Shown here: piece by piece, positions 47,911 through 56,756 of the stretch | How positions within the stretch are numbered: position 1 is the first letter of the stretch | Layout: the number at the start of each line of letters is the position of its first letter | Source: Proteus alimentorum | Lineage (GTDB): Bacteria > Pseudomonadota > Gammaproteobacteria > Enterobacterales > Enterobacteriaceae | Direction of reading: 5' to 3' | Length of the DNA stretch: 64,000 bases | Assembly: GCF_002607735.1 (NCBI RefSeq) | Contig: NZ_NBVR01000018.1 | Coordinates: 1 to 64,000, forward strand | Translations under genes and position numbers: made by a program | Notes under the pieces: model-generated | What the model saw: only the letters and a program-made list of their open reading frames with translations | Told to the model about the DNA's origin: nothing | Databases searched by the model: none

Positions 47911-49056
47911 TTAATGAGAGATATAGGTGTTTTGATAAAGCCAAATATTTTGGACTTTTTTAAGTGTAATATTTTGCCCGTCAGTCAGCGAATGCGCTTG
48001 TTTTCCCGCCTCGTTAATAATTGGAATATCTAATGCATTGGCTAATACGGTTGTATTCGACAGTGGGTTACCATGACTTAATAAAATTCCTTTGATCTTG
48101 TTGGTATCAAGAGTCATTAATGTGGAGGGATGAAGCTGCTTTGTCACCAGAATTGCGTTTGTATATGGAGGATGTGTGATTGGTGGAGGTGCAGCGGTTA
48201 AATAACGTAGTAACCGAGATAAAATATCATCTAAATCACTTTCACGGGCACGCATATTATCATCATCCATTTGCGCATAAGTATCTATTAAATCAATAAA
48301 TGTCTGCTGTAAGGCAAATTCGGCATTACAGTGATGTTTGCTTATCATGCCACATACCGTCAGTTGCAATTCAGTATTTTCTAATAAGAAGCGGTGACTA
48401 GAAAAAATATGGGCATATTGTTCTCCAATCTTGCGATAGGCTTCTTCAGTTAACCCGTCTATATCTTTTTTGGCGCGCTCCATGGCTTTCACGAGACGTT
48501 TTTGCTCTTCCAGTAATAAATGAGAGGATATTTTTTTACGAGGGATCACGAAACGATGATAAGGGTATAGCCAAACAGGTGCGGTGATAATTCTGACTGG
48601 TTCGTAATTTGTGTTTTTAGGATGAATATTAAAGTTAGGGAGATTTTCGCCTAATTGCAGTTTTTTAATTGTAATGGTTTTATGCGCCGCTTTTTCTGCT
48701 TCTTCAAGTGAAGCGCCTAGGGCAATGCTATTGGCAGCCGCCAAAGTACCTTCAACAATCGGTGCCGAACTTAACGCGACGTGAGTGGCAATGTTATGTT
48801 CAAGATTAGCGATGGCGAGTGCGGCATTTTGTGCTGAATGATAAGTATCGAGTAAAACGAGTACACCTTGTTTGCTATAGCACTTTTTAATTGCTGTGAG
48901 TATCGTTTTTGGTGACACTTCACTAGCAAGATCAGACGGTGTTTGATAGTTGGTTGCAATGGCAATTTTTACTTGGCGATCTACAGTCTGATTAACGAGC
49001 TCTTTGATACCATTGGCGAGCGTAAGGCTCTTTGAAACTAATACGATACTGACCAT
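47911..49056 (-). CDS. DhaM-like PTS protein lacking all phosphorylation histidines
   Basis: A 381-residue relative of DhaM, the phosphoryl donor of PTS-dependent dihydroxyacetone kinase. Residues 1-125 match its EIIA-Man domain (ASLSSAPIVEGTLAAANS-like segment) and about 165-381 its enzyme I N-terminal domain (RESDLDDILSRLLRYL, GILLSHGNPLSNTTVLA). DhaM His9 is Lys9 here (VLVSKS for VIVSHS), the enzyme I active His is Asn334 (PLSNTT for PVSHSA), and the whole HPr domain is missing. The frame is intact, so it may have another role, for instance regulatory, or be decaying. Start ATG 49056 corresponds to the DhaM start. gldA is immediately upstream; dhaK and dhaL are not in the window. Confidence 0.82.
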   Translation of the reverse strand: MVSIVLVSKSLTLANGIKELVNQTVDRQVKIAIATNYQTPSDLASEVSPKTILTAIKKCYSKQGVLVLLDTYHSAQNAALAIANLEHNIATHVALSSAPIVEGTLAAANSIALGASLEEAEKAAHKTITIKKLQLGENLPNFNIHPKNTNYEPVRIITAPVWLYPYHRFVIPRKKISSHLLLEEQKRLVKAMERAKKDIDGLTEEAYRKIGEQYAHIFSSHRFLLENTELQLTVCGMISKHHCNAEFALQQTFIDLIDTYAQMDDDNMRARESDLDDILSRLLRYLTAAPPPITHPPYTNAILVTKQLHPSTLMTLDTNKIKGILLSHGNPLSNTTVLANALDIPIINEAGKQAHSLTDGQNITLKKVQNIWLYQNTYISH

Positions 49057-49114
49057 AAAGCACCTTTTTTGTAAATGCAAACAGGGAGATAAACACTCCC
49101 TGTTTACTCAGACT

Positions 49115-50218
49115 TTAATAAAGCCATTCCCGTCCTAATTGGTCGGCAGTTAAAATCGCGGCATAAACTTTATCGGAATCGACATCAAATGGCATGTTGT
49201 AAATTGTCTCACCTTCAGCACAACTTAGCTCAGCAACCGCCATGATTTTTTCATTTAATTCATCGCCTGTTGCATTGATACCTAACTCTTCTAAAGTGAC
49301 AGGCAGCCCGACGAGAATACAGAAATCAAGGAACTCTTCTAACTCTTCTAATGGACTGTTTTCTAACACTAATTGGACTAACGTACCAAAGGCGACTTTT
49401 TCACCATGATACATGTTGTGACACTCTTCTAGTGCCGTAAATCCATTATGAATGGCATGGGCAGCCGCAAGACCCGCACTTTCAAAACCGATACCACTTA
49501 AGAAAGTATTAGCTTCAATAATATTTTCTACCGCCGTTGTACAAACCCCCCGGCTTACGGCGAGTTTTGCTTTATAGCCATCTTCTAAAAGGGTGTTATA
49601 GCAAAGTTCAGCCAGAGCTAGGGCGGCAAGTGTTGATTTGCCGCCTGCCATGGTCTGTTTTTGGGCATGACTACAGGCTCTTGCTTCGAAATAGGTTGCT
49701 AAAGCATCCCCCATTCCTGCTACTAATAAACGAGCCGGCGCAGAAGCGATGATATTTGTGTCCATCACGACAACGTCAGGATTTGTTGGGTAGAAAAGGT
49801 AACTATCAAATGCGCCTAATTCAGTATAAATCACAGAAAGTGCGCTTGTTGGTGCATCAGTAGAAGCAATGGTTGGGGAGATGACGACAGGAAGCTGGCA
49901 TTTATAAGCAACAGCTTTGGCAGTATCAAGTGTTTTACCACCACCAACGCCGATGATCACAAGAGAGGCTTGTGCTTTTGCTAGTTCAGATAATCGATTG
50001 ATTTCGTTGTGTGTGCATTCACCATTAAAAAGTTCAAAGTGCCCATTAACTTCATACTGAGACATGCTATCTTTAACGGTACTACCAACGAGTTCCATAA
50101 CAAATTTGTCGGCAATAATCAGTGCTCTATCACCAAAAGGCTTCGCGTATTTACCAATATGATATAGTGCGTCTGGCCCTTGAATATATTTAGCGGGGGA
50201 TTGAATAACTTTTAACAT
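49115..50218 (-). CDS. gldA: Glycerol dehydrogenase GldA
   Basis: A 367-residue NAD-dependent, zinc-containing alcohol dehydrogenase of the iron-type fold, same length as E. coli GldA. NAD loop GVGGGKTLDTAKA, PTIASTDAPTSAL, and metal ligands in VAGMGDALATYFEA, AAHAIHNG and MYHGEKVAFG are intact. It interconverts glycerol and dihydroxyacetone. Followed 58 bp later by the DhaM-like gene, so the two are probably co-transcribed, which fits fermentative glycerol use. Confidence 0.94.
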   Translation of the reverse strand: MLKVIQSPAKYIQGPDALYHIGKYAKPFGDRALIIADKFVMELVGSTVKDSMSQYEVNGHFELFNGECTHNEINRLSELAKAQASLVIIGVGGGKTLDTAKAVAYKCQLPVVISPTIASTDAPTSALSVIYTELGAFDSYLFYPTNPDVVVMDTNIIASAPARLLVAGMGDALATYFEARACSHAQKQTMAGGKSTLAALALAELCYNTLLEDGYKAKLAVSRGVCTTAVENIIEANTFLSGIGFESAGLAAAHAIHNGFTALEECHNMYHGEKVAFGTLVQLVLENSPLEELEEFLDFCILVGLPVTLEELGINATGDELNEKIMAVAELSCAEGETIYNMPFDVDSDKVYAAILTADQLGREWLY

Positions 50219-50583
50219 AATAGACTCCTACTATTCGCAAAAGAGAGTAAAAAATCCTTATGGTGAGACTCGTCATCCCAACTGACATATAACAATATGG
50301 AGATGTTCTAAGAATACATTAACAGTTTAATGGATGAATAAAATAATTTATTGTAAATAATTAAGGACTTTTATATTAGCATGTGAAAAACATCCTAATA
50401 CTGATATTTAAGTCATATTTCGTGAGTTATTTAACTAATCATGCTAATTAATTGCTATGCGAAATATTTGCATAAAACAACAAATAATCTCAATCAGAGT
50501 AAAGCTTCATAAAATTGGCTTATGAAGCTTTATTATTTGAATTATGGCATTAATTTCACTATTTTTTTGCGAGGTGAGGCGGA
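50219..50583. other. Intergenic region gldA-yhhQ
   Basis: AT-rich, no gene. Contains a palindrome ATGCGAAATATTTGCAT (50457-50473), a possible operator, and a hairpin AAAGCTTCATAA / TTATGAAGCTTT (50501-50531) beyond the yhhQ stop that could end that transcript, though it lacks a good T-run. Confidence 0.45.
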
Positions 50584-51258
50584 TTATGAGTGAATTTCAG
50601 CATAATCTTGTTTTTGATTTTCTTGTGCGAAAAAGTGACGCAAAATAAAATTCAATAAAACACCATAAGCAGGCAAGAAAAACAGCATACAAATGGTCAA
50701 TTTAAACACGTAGTCAACTAATGCAATTTCAACCCAATTCTCTGCCATAAATGCGTCAGTACTACGATAAAATGCAATAAAGAAGAATGCGAGAGTGTCG
50801 AGTAAATTACCAAAGAACATCGCGGCACTTGGTGCTACCCACCATTTTTGCTGTTGTCTTAAACGATTAAAGACAGACACATCCATGATTTGACCTAACA
50901 CATAAGCCATAAAGCTTGCTGTCGCAATTCTTGCCACCATGATATTAAAATCAGCTAATGAGGCAAAACCCTGCCAACTTCCTTGGAAAAAGAGCGTTGA
51001 GATCAGGTAAGAAATCGCTAATGCAGGTAGCATAACGGCGGTAATAATGCGTCTGGCAAGTGGTGCGCCATAAATACGAACCGTTAAATCTGTTGCCAGA
51101 AAAATAAACGGAAAGGTAAAGGCACCCCAAGTGGTGTGGAAACCAAAAATGGAAATAGGCAATTGCACAAGATAGTTACTAGAGGTAATTATCAGGATGT
51201 GGAACAAAGAAAGCCATAACAGCGCCACCGCTTTTTGGCGGGGAGTAAACGTATACAT
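50584..51258 (-). CDS. yhhQ: Queuosine precursor transporter YhhQ
   Basis: A 224-residue inner-membrane protein with about six helices, of the YhhQ/ECF-type family that imports 7-cyano-7-deazaguanine (preQ0) and preQ1 for queuosine synthesis. Conserved segments: FTPRQKAVALLWLSLFH start, FPFIFLATDLTVRIYG, QIMDVSVFNRLR and FFGNLLDTLAFFFIAF. The start at 51258 has AAGGT upstream and matches the E. coli protein; the longer frame to 51408 runs into the tusA promoter region. Divergent from tusA as in E. coli. Confidence 0.92.
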   Translation of the reverse strand: MYTFTPRQKAVALLWLSLFHILIITSSNYLVQLPISIFGFHTTWGAFTFPFIFLATDLTVRIYGAPLARRIITAVMLPALAISYLISTLFFQGSWQGFASLADFNIMVARIATASFMAYVLGQIMDVSVFNRLRQQQKWWVAPSAAMFFGNLLDTLAFFFIAFYRSTDAFMAENWVEIALVDYVFKLTICMLFFLPAYGVLLNFILRHFFAQENQKQDYAEIHS

Positions 51259-51461
51259 AAATTGTACCTTTTTAGTGATTGGGGTGAGGGAACCCAATAA
51301 AACAGTGATTTCTCTCTTATAATGAGAGGATGCGCATAATACGCCTGTTGCGCAACAAAAGCAAAGGTTAGGGGTACCTTTGTGCTTAATGTGCCGTGAT
51401 GTGAACACGAAAGCGAGATATAATAACGCAATCTGTCAGTGTAAGAAGAATGGTTAATAGA

Positions 51462-51716
51462 ATGAATGCTCAATTTGATGATGCAACTAAGACATTAGAT
51501 ACGCTAGGACTACGTTGCCCTGAGCCTGTGATGTTAGTACGTAAAACCATAAGAAATATGGCATTAGGTGAGACATTATTAGTGATTGCTGATGATCCGG
51601 CCACAGTGCGTGATATTCCTGGCTTTTGTCGCTTTATGGAACATGATTTATTAAATCAAGAGACGCAATCTGCACCTTATCGCTATCTTATTCGTAAAAA
51701 AGAGAGCAATTTGTAA
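51462..51716 (+). CDS. tusA: Sulfur carrier protein TusA
   Basis: An 84-residue sulfur-relay protein that takes persulfide sulfur from IscS for tRNA 2-thiouridine and molybdenum cofactor synthesis. The active Cys is residue 19 in [15 protein letters not shown], the same number as in E. coli when ATG 51462 is used, which supports this start over 51450. The C-terminal YRYLIRK is conserved. Between yhhQ and zntA, the E. coli order. Confidence 0.92.
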   Translation: MNAQFDDATKTLDTLGLRCPEPVMLVRKTIRNMALGETLLVIADDPATVRDIPGFCRFMEHDLLNQETQSAPYRYLIRKKESNL

Positions 51717-51755
51717 TTTATACTGTAAATGTTGCTTAACTTCGCGCTAAAAAAT

Positions 51756-51797
51756 AACCCAAACTCCAGATTAACTGAGGTTTGGGTTTTGTTATTT
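51756..51797. terminator. Bidirectional terminator between tusA and zntA
   Basis: AACCCAAACTC / GAGGTTTGGGTT stem between two convergent genes, followed by TTTTGTTATTTT. Confidence 0.8.
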
Positions 51798-51805
51798 TAG
51801 TGTGT

Positions 51806-54199
51806 TTACTCTTTATTTGAGACGCTAATTTTTACTCTTAACAGCCTTACCGCGTTGGCCGTAACCAGTGCTGTTGCGCCGGAATCAGCAAGCACTGCAA
51901 CCCAAAGCCCTGTTATACCTAATAAGCTTGTGACTAAGAACACAGCTTTTAAGCCCAGCGCAATCGTGATGTTTTCACGGATAATTTTACGTGTCGCGCG
52001 AGATAACTTAATAATTTCAGGTAAGCCCGTTAAACGGTTATGCGTTAATGCCGCATCTGCAGTTTCAAGTGCAACGTCAGTACCGCTTCCCATTGCGACG
52101 CCAATGGTGGCTGCTTTCATTGCTGGCGCATCATTGATACCATCGCCTACCATCATTGTGTTATGTGTTTTACTGATCTCCATGACTGAAGTCACTTTAT
52201 CTTCAGGCAGTAACCCAGCTCGGAAATCCATACCTAGCTTTTTCGCAATCGCCGCGGCTGCTCTTGGATTATCCCCCGTTAGCATCACAGCATTGATGTT
52301 CATCTCTTTCAATAATTTCATTGATTCAACAGCATCACTGCGTAAGGTATCTTGCATAGCAATAACACCGATAAGTTGACGCTCTTTTAATACCACAACA
52401 ACGGTTTTACCTTCATCTTCAAGACGTGCAACTTCTTGTTGCCATTGAGAAGAGAGTGATGTGGCTTCTGATAATTGAGAAGGGGCACTCACTAGAATAT
52501 GTTGGCTATTTAAATAACCTTCAATTCCTTTACCCGCGAGGGCTTTACGATCTTCCGCTTCAACAACATGCACGCCTTCATCTTGTGCTTTATTGATAAT
52601 GGCTTTTGCTAATGGGTGATGAGAGCCAATTTCTACCGATGAAGCAAAGGTCAGTACTTCTTTTTCATTAAATCCGGTTTCAGCCACAACATCAGTAACT
52701 TGAGGTTTCCCTTCTGTTAATGTACCCGTTTTATCTAATGCGATAGTATTCACCGTGCCTAATTGCTCTAATGCTGCACCGCCTTTGATCAGCGCTCCGC
52801 GTTTAGTGGCTGCCGCTAATGCGGAAGTGATTGCAGCGGGTGTTGAGATAACTAAAGCACAAGGACAACCAATAAGTAATAGGGTTAAACCGCGGTAAAT
52901 CCATGTTTCCCAAGGTTGTGAGAACAACAGGGGGGGAACAATGATAACCAGTGCAGAGAACAGCATAATCGCGGGTGTATAGTAACGGCTAAAGCGGTCA
53001 ATAAAGCGTTCAATAGGCGCTCTGCGCTCTTCAGCTTCTTCAATCAATTGCAAAATACGATCGATAGCATTTTGCCCTTGTTCAGATACCACTTTCATCT
53101 GTACAGATCTATCCACAGATAAACAACCCGCTGCCACTTTTTCGCCTTGTAGACGTTCTACGGGTACGGATTCACCTGTTAATGCACTTTCATCAAAGCT
53201 TGCAAAAGCACTGACTAACTCCGCATCTGTTGGCAAACGTGAGCCCGGAGCAATTTCAATGATGTCGCCTGGACGTAATTGCGCAACAGGTACAGTTTGT
53301 TTCTTACCGTCTTTGACTAATGTCGCTTCTTCTGGCACTAACGCCATGAGGGCACTTACACCACGACGCGCACGTCCTGCGGCGTAAGACTCCAGCATTT
53401 CACCAATCATAAACAGCAAAATAACCATTGCTGCTTCTTCGGTAGCATTAATAAATAGGGCGCCAATGGCGGCAACACTCATCAATGTTTCGATGGCGAA
53501 TGGTGTACCACTGCGAATAAGTTGCAAGGACTTTTTCACAATGGGGAATAAACCAATTAAGGTGGTTGCAATAAAGGCGGCACGACCTGCTTGAGGATCA
53601 ATAAATTCTACACCCCAGCTAATCGCCATTAAAAGTGCCAAGACAATAACAAATGAGCTCTCTTTTAAGAGGCTCTGTTTAGCGACTTTTTGAGATTGGG
53701 GCGATGAGAGATCAAAAAGCTCAAAACCTGCACTGTTAATTGCTGCAATCACATCAGCGCGTAGATCGCTATCAGCATCAACAACCAATTTTTCGGTGGC
53801 AAAAAGGACTTTTGCTTGTTTTACACCGGCGACTTTGAGTGCTGCTGTTTCAATTTTTTGAGCGCAACTCGGGCAATCCATTCCTTGCACTTTCCAACTA
53901 AAGCGTTGCTGTGCAATCTTTTCAGGCTCAATGTTAGAAACAGGGGCGTTGATATCACAGCTTCCATGAGCATGATTGTGCTCATCATGGCTATGATCAT
54001 GACCGTCATGTTCGTGGGAGTGTCCGTGGTGATGCTCATCCTCGCATTCAGGGTCACTTTTATCTATCTTGGTATGAGAATGTCCGCTTTCAGTATGTGA
54101 GTGCGTACTATTCTCTGAGTGACCTGAACAGCATTGAGAGCTTGAGCAACAAGCATCGGTATGTTTATGATTATCGTGTTGATGAGCATGTTTAGTCAT
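51806..54199 (-). CDS. zntA: Zn(II)/Cd(II)/Pb(II) P-type ATPase ZntA with His-rich extension
   Basis: A 797-residue metal-exporting P1B-type ATPase (E. coli ZntA 732). The first 80 residues are extremely rich in His, Asp and Cys pairs (CCSSSQCC, repeated HSHE/HDHSH blocks), then one HMA domain (GMDCPSC), the membrane CPC motif ([10 protein letters not shown]), phosphorylation loop [11 protein letters not shown], and [10 protein letters not shown]. It pumps zinc, cadmium and lead out of the cytoplasm. AGGAG precedes ATG 54199. A ZntR-type promoter with a 20-bp spacer lies upstream. The longer His tract suggests strong zinc buffering at the entry site; that is inference. Confidence 0.95.
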   Translation of the reverse strand: MTKHAHQHDNHKHTDACCSSSQCCSGHSENSTHSHTESGHSHTKIDKSDPECEDEHHHGHSHEHDGHDHSHDEHNHAHGSCDINAPVSNIEPEKIAQQRFSWKVQGMDCPSCAQKIETAALKVAGVKQAKVLFATEKLVVDADSDLRADVIAAINSAGFELFDLSSPQSQKVAKQSLLKESSFVIVLALLMAISWGVEFIDPQAGRAAFIATTLIGLFPIVKKSLQLIRSGTPFAIETLMSVAAIGALFINATEEAAMVILLFMIGEMLESYAAGRARRGVSALMALVPEEATLVKDGKKQTVPVAQLRPGDIIEIAPGSRLPTDAELVSAFASFDESALTGESVPVERLQGEKVAAGCLSVDRSVQMKVVSEQGQNAIDRILQLIEEAEERRAPIERFIDRFSRYYTPAIMLFSALVIIVPPLLFSQPWETWIYRGLTLLLIGCPCALVISTPAAITSALAAATKRGALIKGGAALEQLGTVNTIALDKTGTLTEGKPQVTDVVAETGFNEKEVLTFASSVEIGSHHPLAKAIINKAQDEGVHVVEAEDRKALAGKGIEGYLNSQHILVSAPSQLSEATSLSSQWQQEVARLEDEGKTVVVVLKERQLIGVIAMQDTLRSDAVESMKLLKEMNINAVMLTGDNPRAAAAIAKKLGMDFRAGLLPEDKVTSVMEISKTHNTMMVGDGINDAPAMKAATIGVAMGSGTDVALETADAALTHNRLTGLPEIIKLSRATRKIIRENITIALGLKAVFLVTSLLGITGLWVAVLADSGATALVTANAVRLLRVKISVSNKE

Positions 54200-54253
54200 A
54201 ACTGGCTCTCCTTGTTCAACAAAGTAAAGTCTAAATTCATTTATCTGATAAGT

Positions 54254-54285
54254 ACTTTACAGCTTGGAGTAGAGTCCAGAGTCAA
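54254..54285 (-). promoter_or_regulatory. ZntR (MerR-type) promoter of zntA
   Basis: On the minus strand, -35 TTGACT (54285-54280) and -10 TAAAGT (54259-54254) are separated by 20 bp instead of 17, with a CTGGACT..ACTCCAAG dyad in the spacer. This is the MerR-family architecture and closely resembles the E. coli zntA promoter (TTGACTCTGGA-GTC-GACTCCAGAG type). No zntR gene is in the window. Confidence 0.8.
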
Positions 54286-54336
54286 GATACTGAAAGCCTA
54301 TTCATTGGCAAAAAGTGCGAATTAGCTCAAAAAATT

Positions 54337-54373
54337 AACCCCTCATTCTATTTTGTAAAAACAAGGGGTTAAT
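54337..54373 (-). terminator. Terminator of yhhN
   Basis: TAACCCC / GGGGTTA stem with a second inner pair TTGT-type loop, followed on the minus strand by TTTTTT. Lies just past the yhhN stop and before the zntA promoter. Confidence 0.6.
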
Positions 54374-54378
54374 GGATG

Positions 54379-55005
54379 CTAAAGGAATAAAGCTCTAACG
54401 ATGAAGAAATGCCCAATAAAATAACAGGCACTGACAAGTCCTTTAGACGCTGAAAATGAGAAGCGGAAGCGGTTGATTAGCCATATAGAGTAAGCGATTA
54501 CTAACAATAATGAACCAATCATCACTGATAAGTTGTAATCATTGCTTAAGTAGAAGAATTTTTCGCCAGCAACCCAAAACATCGCAAATGCGGCTAATAA
54601 AGTTAGAGAGGCTGGAATGGCTAATTTATCAAGCTTAGTCCAAACAATGGCTAAAATGATAATGAAAGCAAAAATAACAAACCCCAGTAAAGGAAGATAG
54701 AAAGAGAGCTGGAGTGGCAGTAAAAAGCTCACCATATAGAGTATGTAGCTTAGAAAAACCAAAGCAAGAGACGGTAGTAAATACTTACCATCAAATATTC
54801 TTAAGATATCAGAAAGCAGTGTCGCTAATAATGCACCAACAATAAGATAGCTATTAATATTGTGTTCGGGAATTTGCCATGCCCAAAGTAATAAAAGAAG
54901 TAGCGTGATAGGACGGAATAACCATCGTTGCCAATTAGGGCCTCGATATGCGGCATCGATATAAAGCCATCCGGAGAATAATACGGCGAGAAAAGGCCAA
55001 CTCAT
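54379..55005 (-). CDS. yhhN: YhhN-family membrane protein (lysoplasmalogenase-like)
   Basis: A 208-residue protein with about eight membrane helices of the YhhN/TMEM86 family; same length as E. coli YhhN. The conserved polar residues in LLATLLSDILRIF are present. Eukaryotic TMEM86B and one Legionella member hydrolyse lysoplasmalogen; the enterobacterial function is not established, so the name is by family only. Neighbour of zntA as in E. coli. Confidence 0.85.
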   Translation of the reverse strand: MSWPFLAVLFSGWLYIDAAYRGPNWQRWLFRPITLLLLLLWAWQIPEHNINSYLIVGALLATLLSDILRIFDGKYLLPSLALVFLSYILYMVSFLLPLQLSFYLPLLGFVIFAFIIILAIVWTKLDKLAIPASLTLLAAFAMFWVAGEKFFYLSNDYNLSVMIGSLLLVIAYSIWLINRFRFSFSASKGLVSACYFIGHFFIVRALFL

Positions 55006-55152
55006 AATATCTTCCTTATATTCAGAACTGTTTCATTATTCATAACAGAAAGATTAATTTAAGAATAGCGGTTAATGACGAAACTGATGGACTTATTAAA
55101 ATAATATAAAGCACACTGTTTTTTAATCCATATAACGATAGGAATTAATGTA

Positions 55153-55539
55153 ATGAATAAAGCGGCTATTTTAGGAATTGCAGTACTGATCATTATTATA
55201 GCGTCAGCAACTTATCGTTTCTTCGAACAAAGAAAACAGCGAATAAGTGATGATAATTCACCCGTTGTACTCTATATGGTTGAAGTCATTGATAAAAAAG
55301 AAATTTCAGCAAATGAACGGCGCTCAAGAGAAAATGACGTGAATGGTCCAGAATTAACACATTATTATCAAGTGACCTTTCGTTTAACCACTGACTCTCG
55401 TAACGATTTAGTGTTAAGGATTAATAAATCCGCTTATCAAAATATTGAACCTGAAATGAAGGGGCGCCTGTTTATGCAGGGCAGTCGTTTTATAAAGTTT
55501 GAAACAGATATACCGAGTGATGAACCCAGCGAGAAATAA
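55153..55539 (+). CDS. yhhM: DUF2500 protein YhhM
   Basis: A 128-residue protein with one N-terminal membrane helix (AILGIAVLIIIIASATYRFF, residues 5-24) and a soluble domain of unknown function facing the periplasm or cytoplasm. It belongs to the DUF2500/YhhM family (E. coli 119 residues) by sequence character and by position between yhhN and yhhL. Function unknown. TAGGAATTA precedes ATG 55153. Confidence 0.82.
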   Translation: MNKAAILGIAVLIIIIASATYRFFEQRKQRISDDNSPVVLYMVEVIDKKEISANERRSRENDVNGPELTHYYQVTFRLTTDSRNDLVLRINKSAYQNIEPEMKGRLFMQGSRFIKFETDIPSDEPSEK

Positions 55540-55623
55540 GAAAATTTGTTTATAAGATTGGCAACCTCTGGGGTGCAGTTTAGATGTCAACGACCCCAGA
55601 TAATTGCGAGGATATAACCATAT

Positions 55624-55926
55624 TTACGGTCGTTGTTTGGTCTTGTTTTTCTGTTTTTCTTCGTATTCTTTTCGTAATTCTTTTTGTATTTTTAAGAGCT
55701 CAAAGATCCCAAAGAAGAAAATGCGAAACTGTAATGCCGTTGATGGTTTTTGATCTTCAGGTTGTCCCGCTTTATACATAACGATTTGTAAGCCATGCAT
55801 AATCACCATAAAAATCATAGCGATATCCATAAAGTATTTTAAAGGTTTAGGGAATGGGGAAATAATATTTAAAAACAGAAAGCCCCAAACACCGACCATT
55901 AAAAATCGGCCAAAAAAGATTAACAT
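55624..55926 (-). CDS. yhhL: DUF1145 membrane protein YhhL
   Basis: A 100-residue protein with two or three hydrophobic segments and a basic C-terminal tail (LRKEYEEKQKNKTKQRP). Position directly after rsmD and before yhhM, and the length (E. coli YhhL 89), identify it as YhhL of the DUF1145 family. Function unknown. It begins 17 bp after the rsmD stop and is probably in the same transcript. Confidence 0.82.
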   Translation of the reverse strand: MLIFFGRFLMVGVWGFLFLNIISPFPKPLKYFMDIAMIFMVIMHGLQIVMYKAGQPEDQKPSTALQFRIFFFGIFELLKIQKELRKEYEEKQKNKTKQRP

Positions 55927-55943
55927 AGCAGCTCCATAAAAAA

Positions 55944-56528
55944 TTAAGCAGATAAATTGCGAATATAAAGACGATACGCAACTTGTCCTGCGATCTTCTC
56001 TCTATGCAATGTCCAATGAGTCGGAATTGTATAAGTCTGTGCTTTAACTTCTTCCTCAATATAAATATAGCAATCTTGTGCTAACCAACCGTTATTTTCT
56101 AATAATTGGATAGTGTCTGACAACATGCCTTTATGAAAAGGAGGATCTAAAAAAACGACATTATAAGGGGAACCTTGTTTGGCAAGATATGACAATGCAC
56201 TGTCTTGAATGACGTGCCCATTATCTGCCTTAAGTAAGGTTAAGTTTGCGGTAATTTGTTGGGCAACCGTACGTTCATATTCGATAAACGTGGTTTCACG
56301 AGCATAGCGAGAAAGGGCTTCAATTCCTAAGCCACCGCTTCCTGCAAAACAGTCGAGGCAACGGGCATCTTGGATAACAGGCATTAGCCAATTAAAGAGT
56401 GTTTCTTTCACACGATCCGTTGTTGGTCGTAATCCTTGGCTATCAAGAACAGGAAGTTTACGACCACGCCATTTTCCCCCAATTATTCTGATTTGTCCCA
56501 TTGGGGCTTTTTGTGGTTTTTTGGCCAT
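55944..56528 (-). CDS. rsmD: 16S rRNA (guanine-966-N2)-methyltransferase RsmD
   Basis: A 194-residue Rossmann-fold methyltransferase that methylates G966 of 16S rRNA in the 30S subunit. Motifs: GQIRIIGGKWRGRKLPV start, LRPTTDRVKETLFNWL, SAM loop CLDCFAGSGGLGIEAL and the catalytic DPPF (VVFLDPPFHKG). The start at 56528 (MAKKPQKAP) is chosen by comparison with E. coli, although no clear ribosome site precedes it; a frame open to 56633 seems too long. Divergent from ftsY. Confidence 0.93.
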   Translation of the reverse strand: MAKKPQKAPMGQIRIIGGKWRGRKLPVLDSQGLRPTTDRVKETLFNWLMPVIQDARCLDCFAGSGGLGIEALSRYARETTFIEYERTVAQQITANLTLLKADNGHVIQDSALSYLAKQGSPYNVVFLDPPFHKGMLSDTIQLLENNGWLAQDCYIYIEEEVKAQTYTIPTHWTLHREKIAGQVAYRLYIRNLSA

Positions 56529-56756
56529 ATTATTTTGATTTATATCGTTTAAACGTGAGTTTTGGAGTGTCTTTTGGAATAAGGAATTCGTGTCTGTTGT
56601 TATCTCGATGACTTCCCTTGATTTAATCCGCAATAATTTACCATAAAATTCGTATAAAAGATGCGTTTATCCATGATCAAATGATAGACTTCATTATTAT
56701 TTTCAATATCGTCAATGTAATCGCGCCATGATTTAGTGCGAGGAGTTTAGTAGCTA

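Noticed and set aside
51259-51408. Extended N-terminus of YhhQ
   Set aside because: Would place 50 Cys-rich residues before the conserved start; AAGGT precedes ATG 51258 and the length then matches the family.
51855-52379. 174-residue plus-strand open frame inside zntA
   Set aside because: It is antisense to the conserved P-type ATPase domain, and its Ser/Ala/Val-rich composition is expected from the reverse strand.
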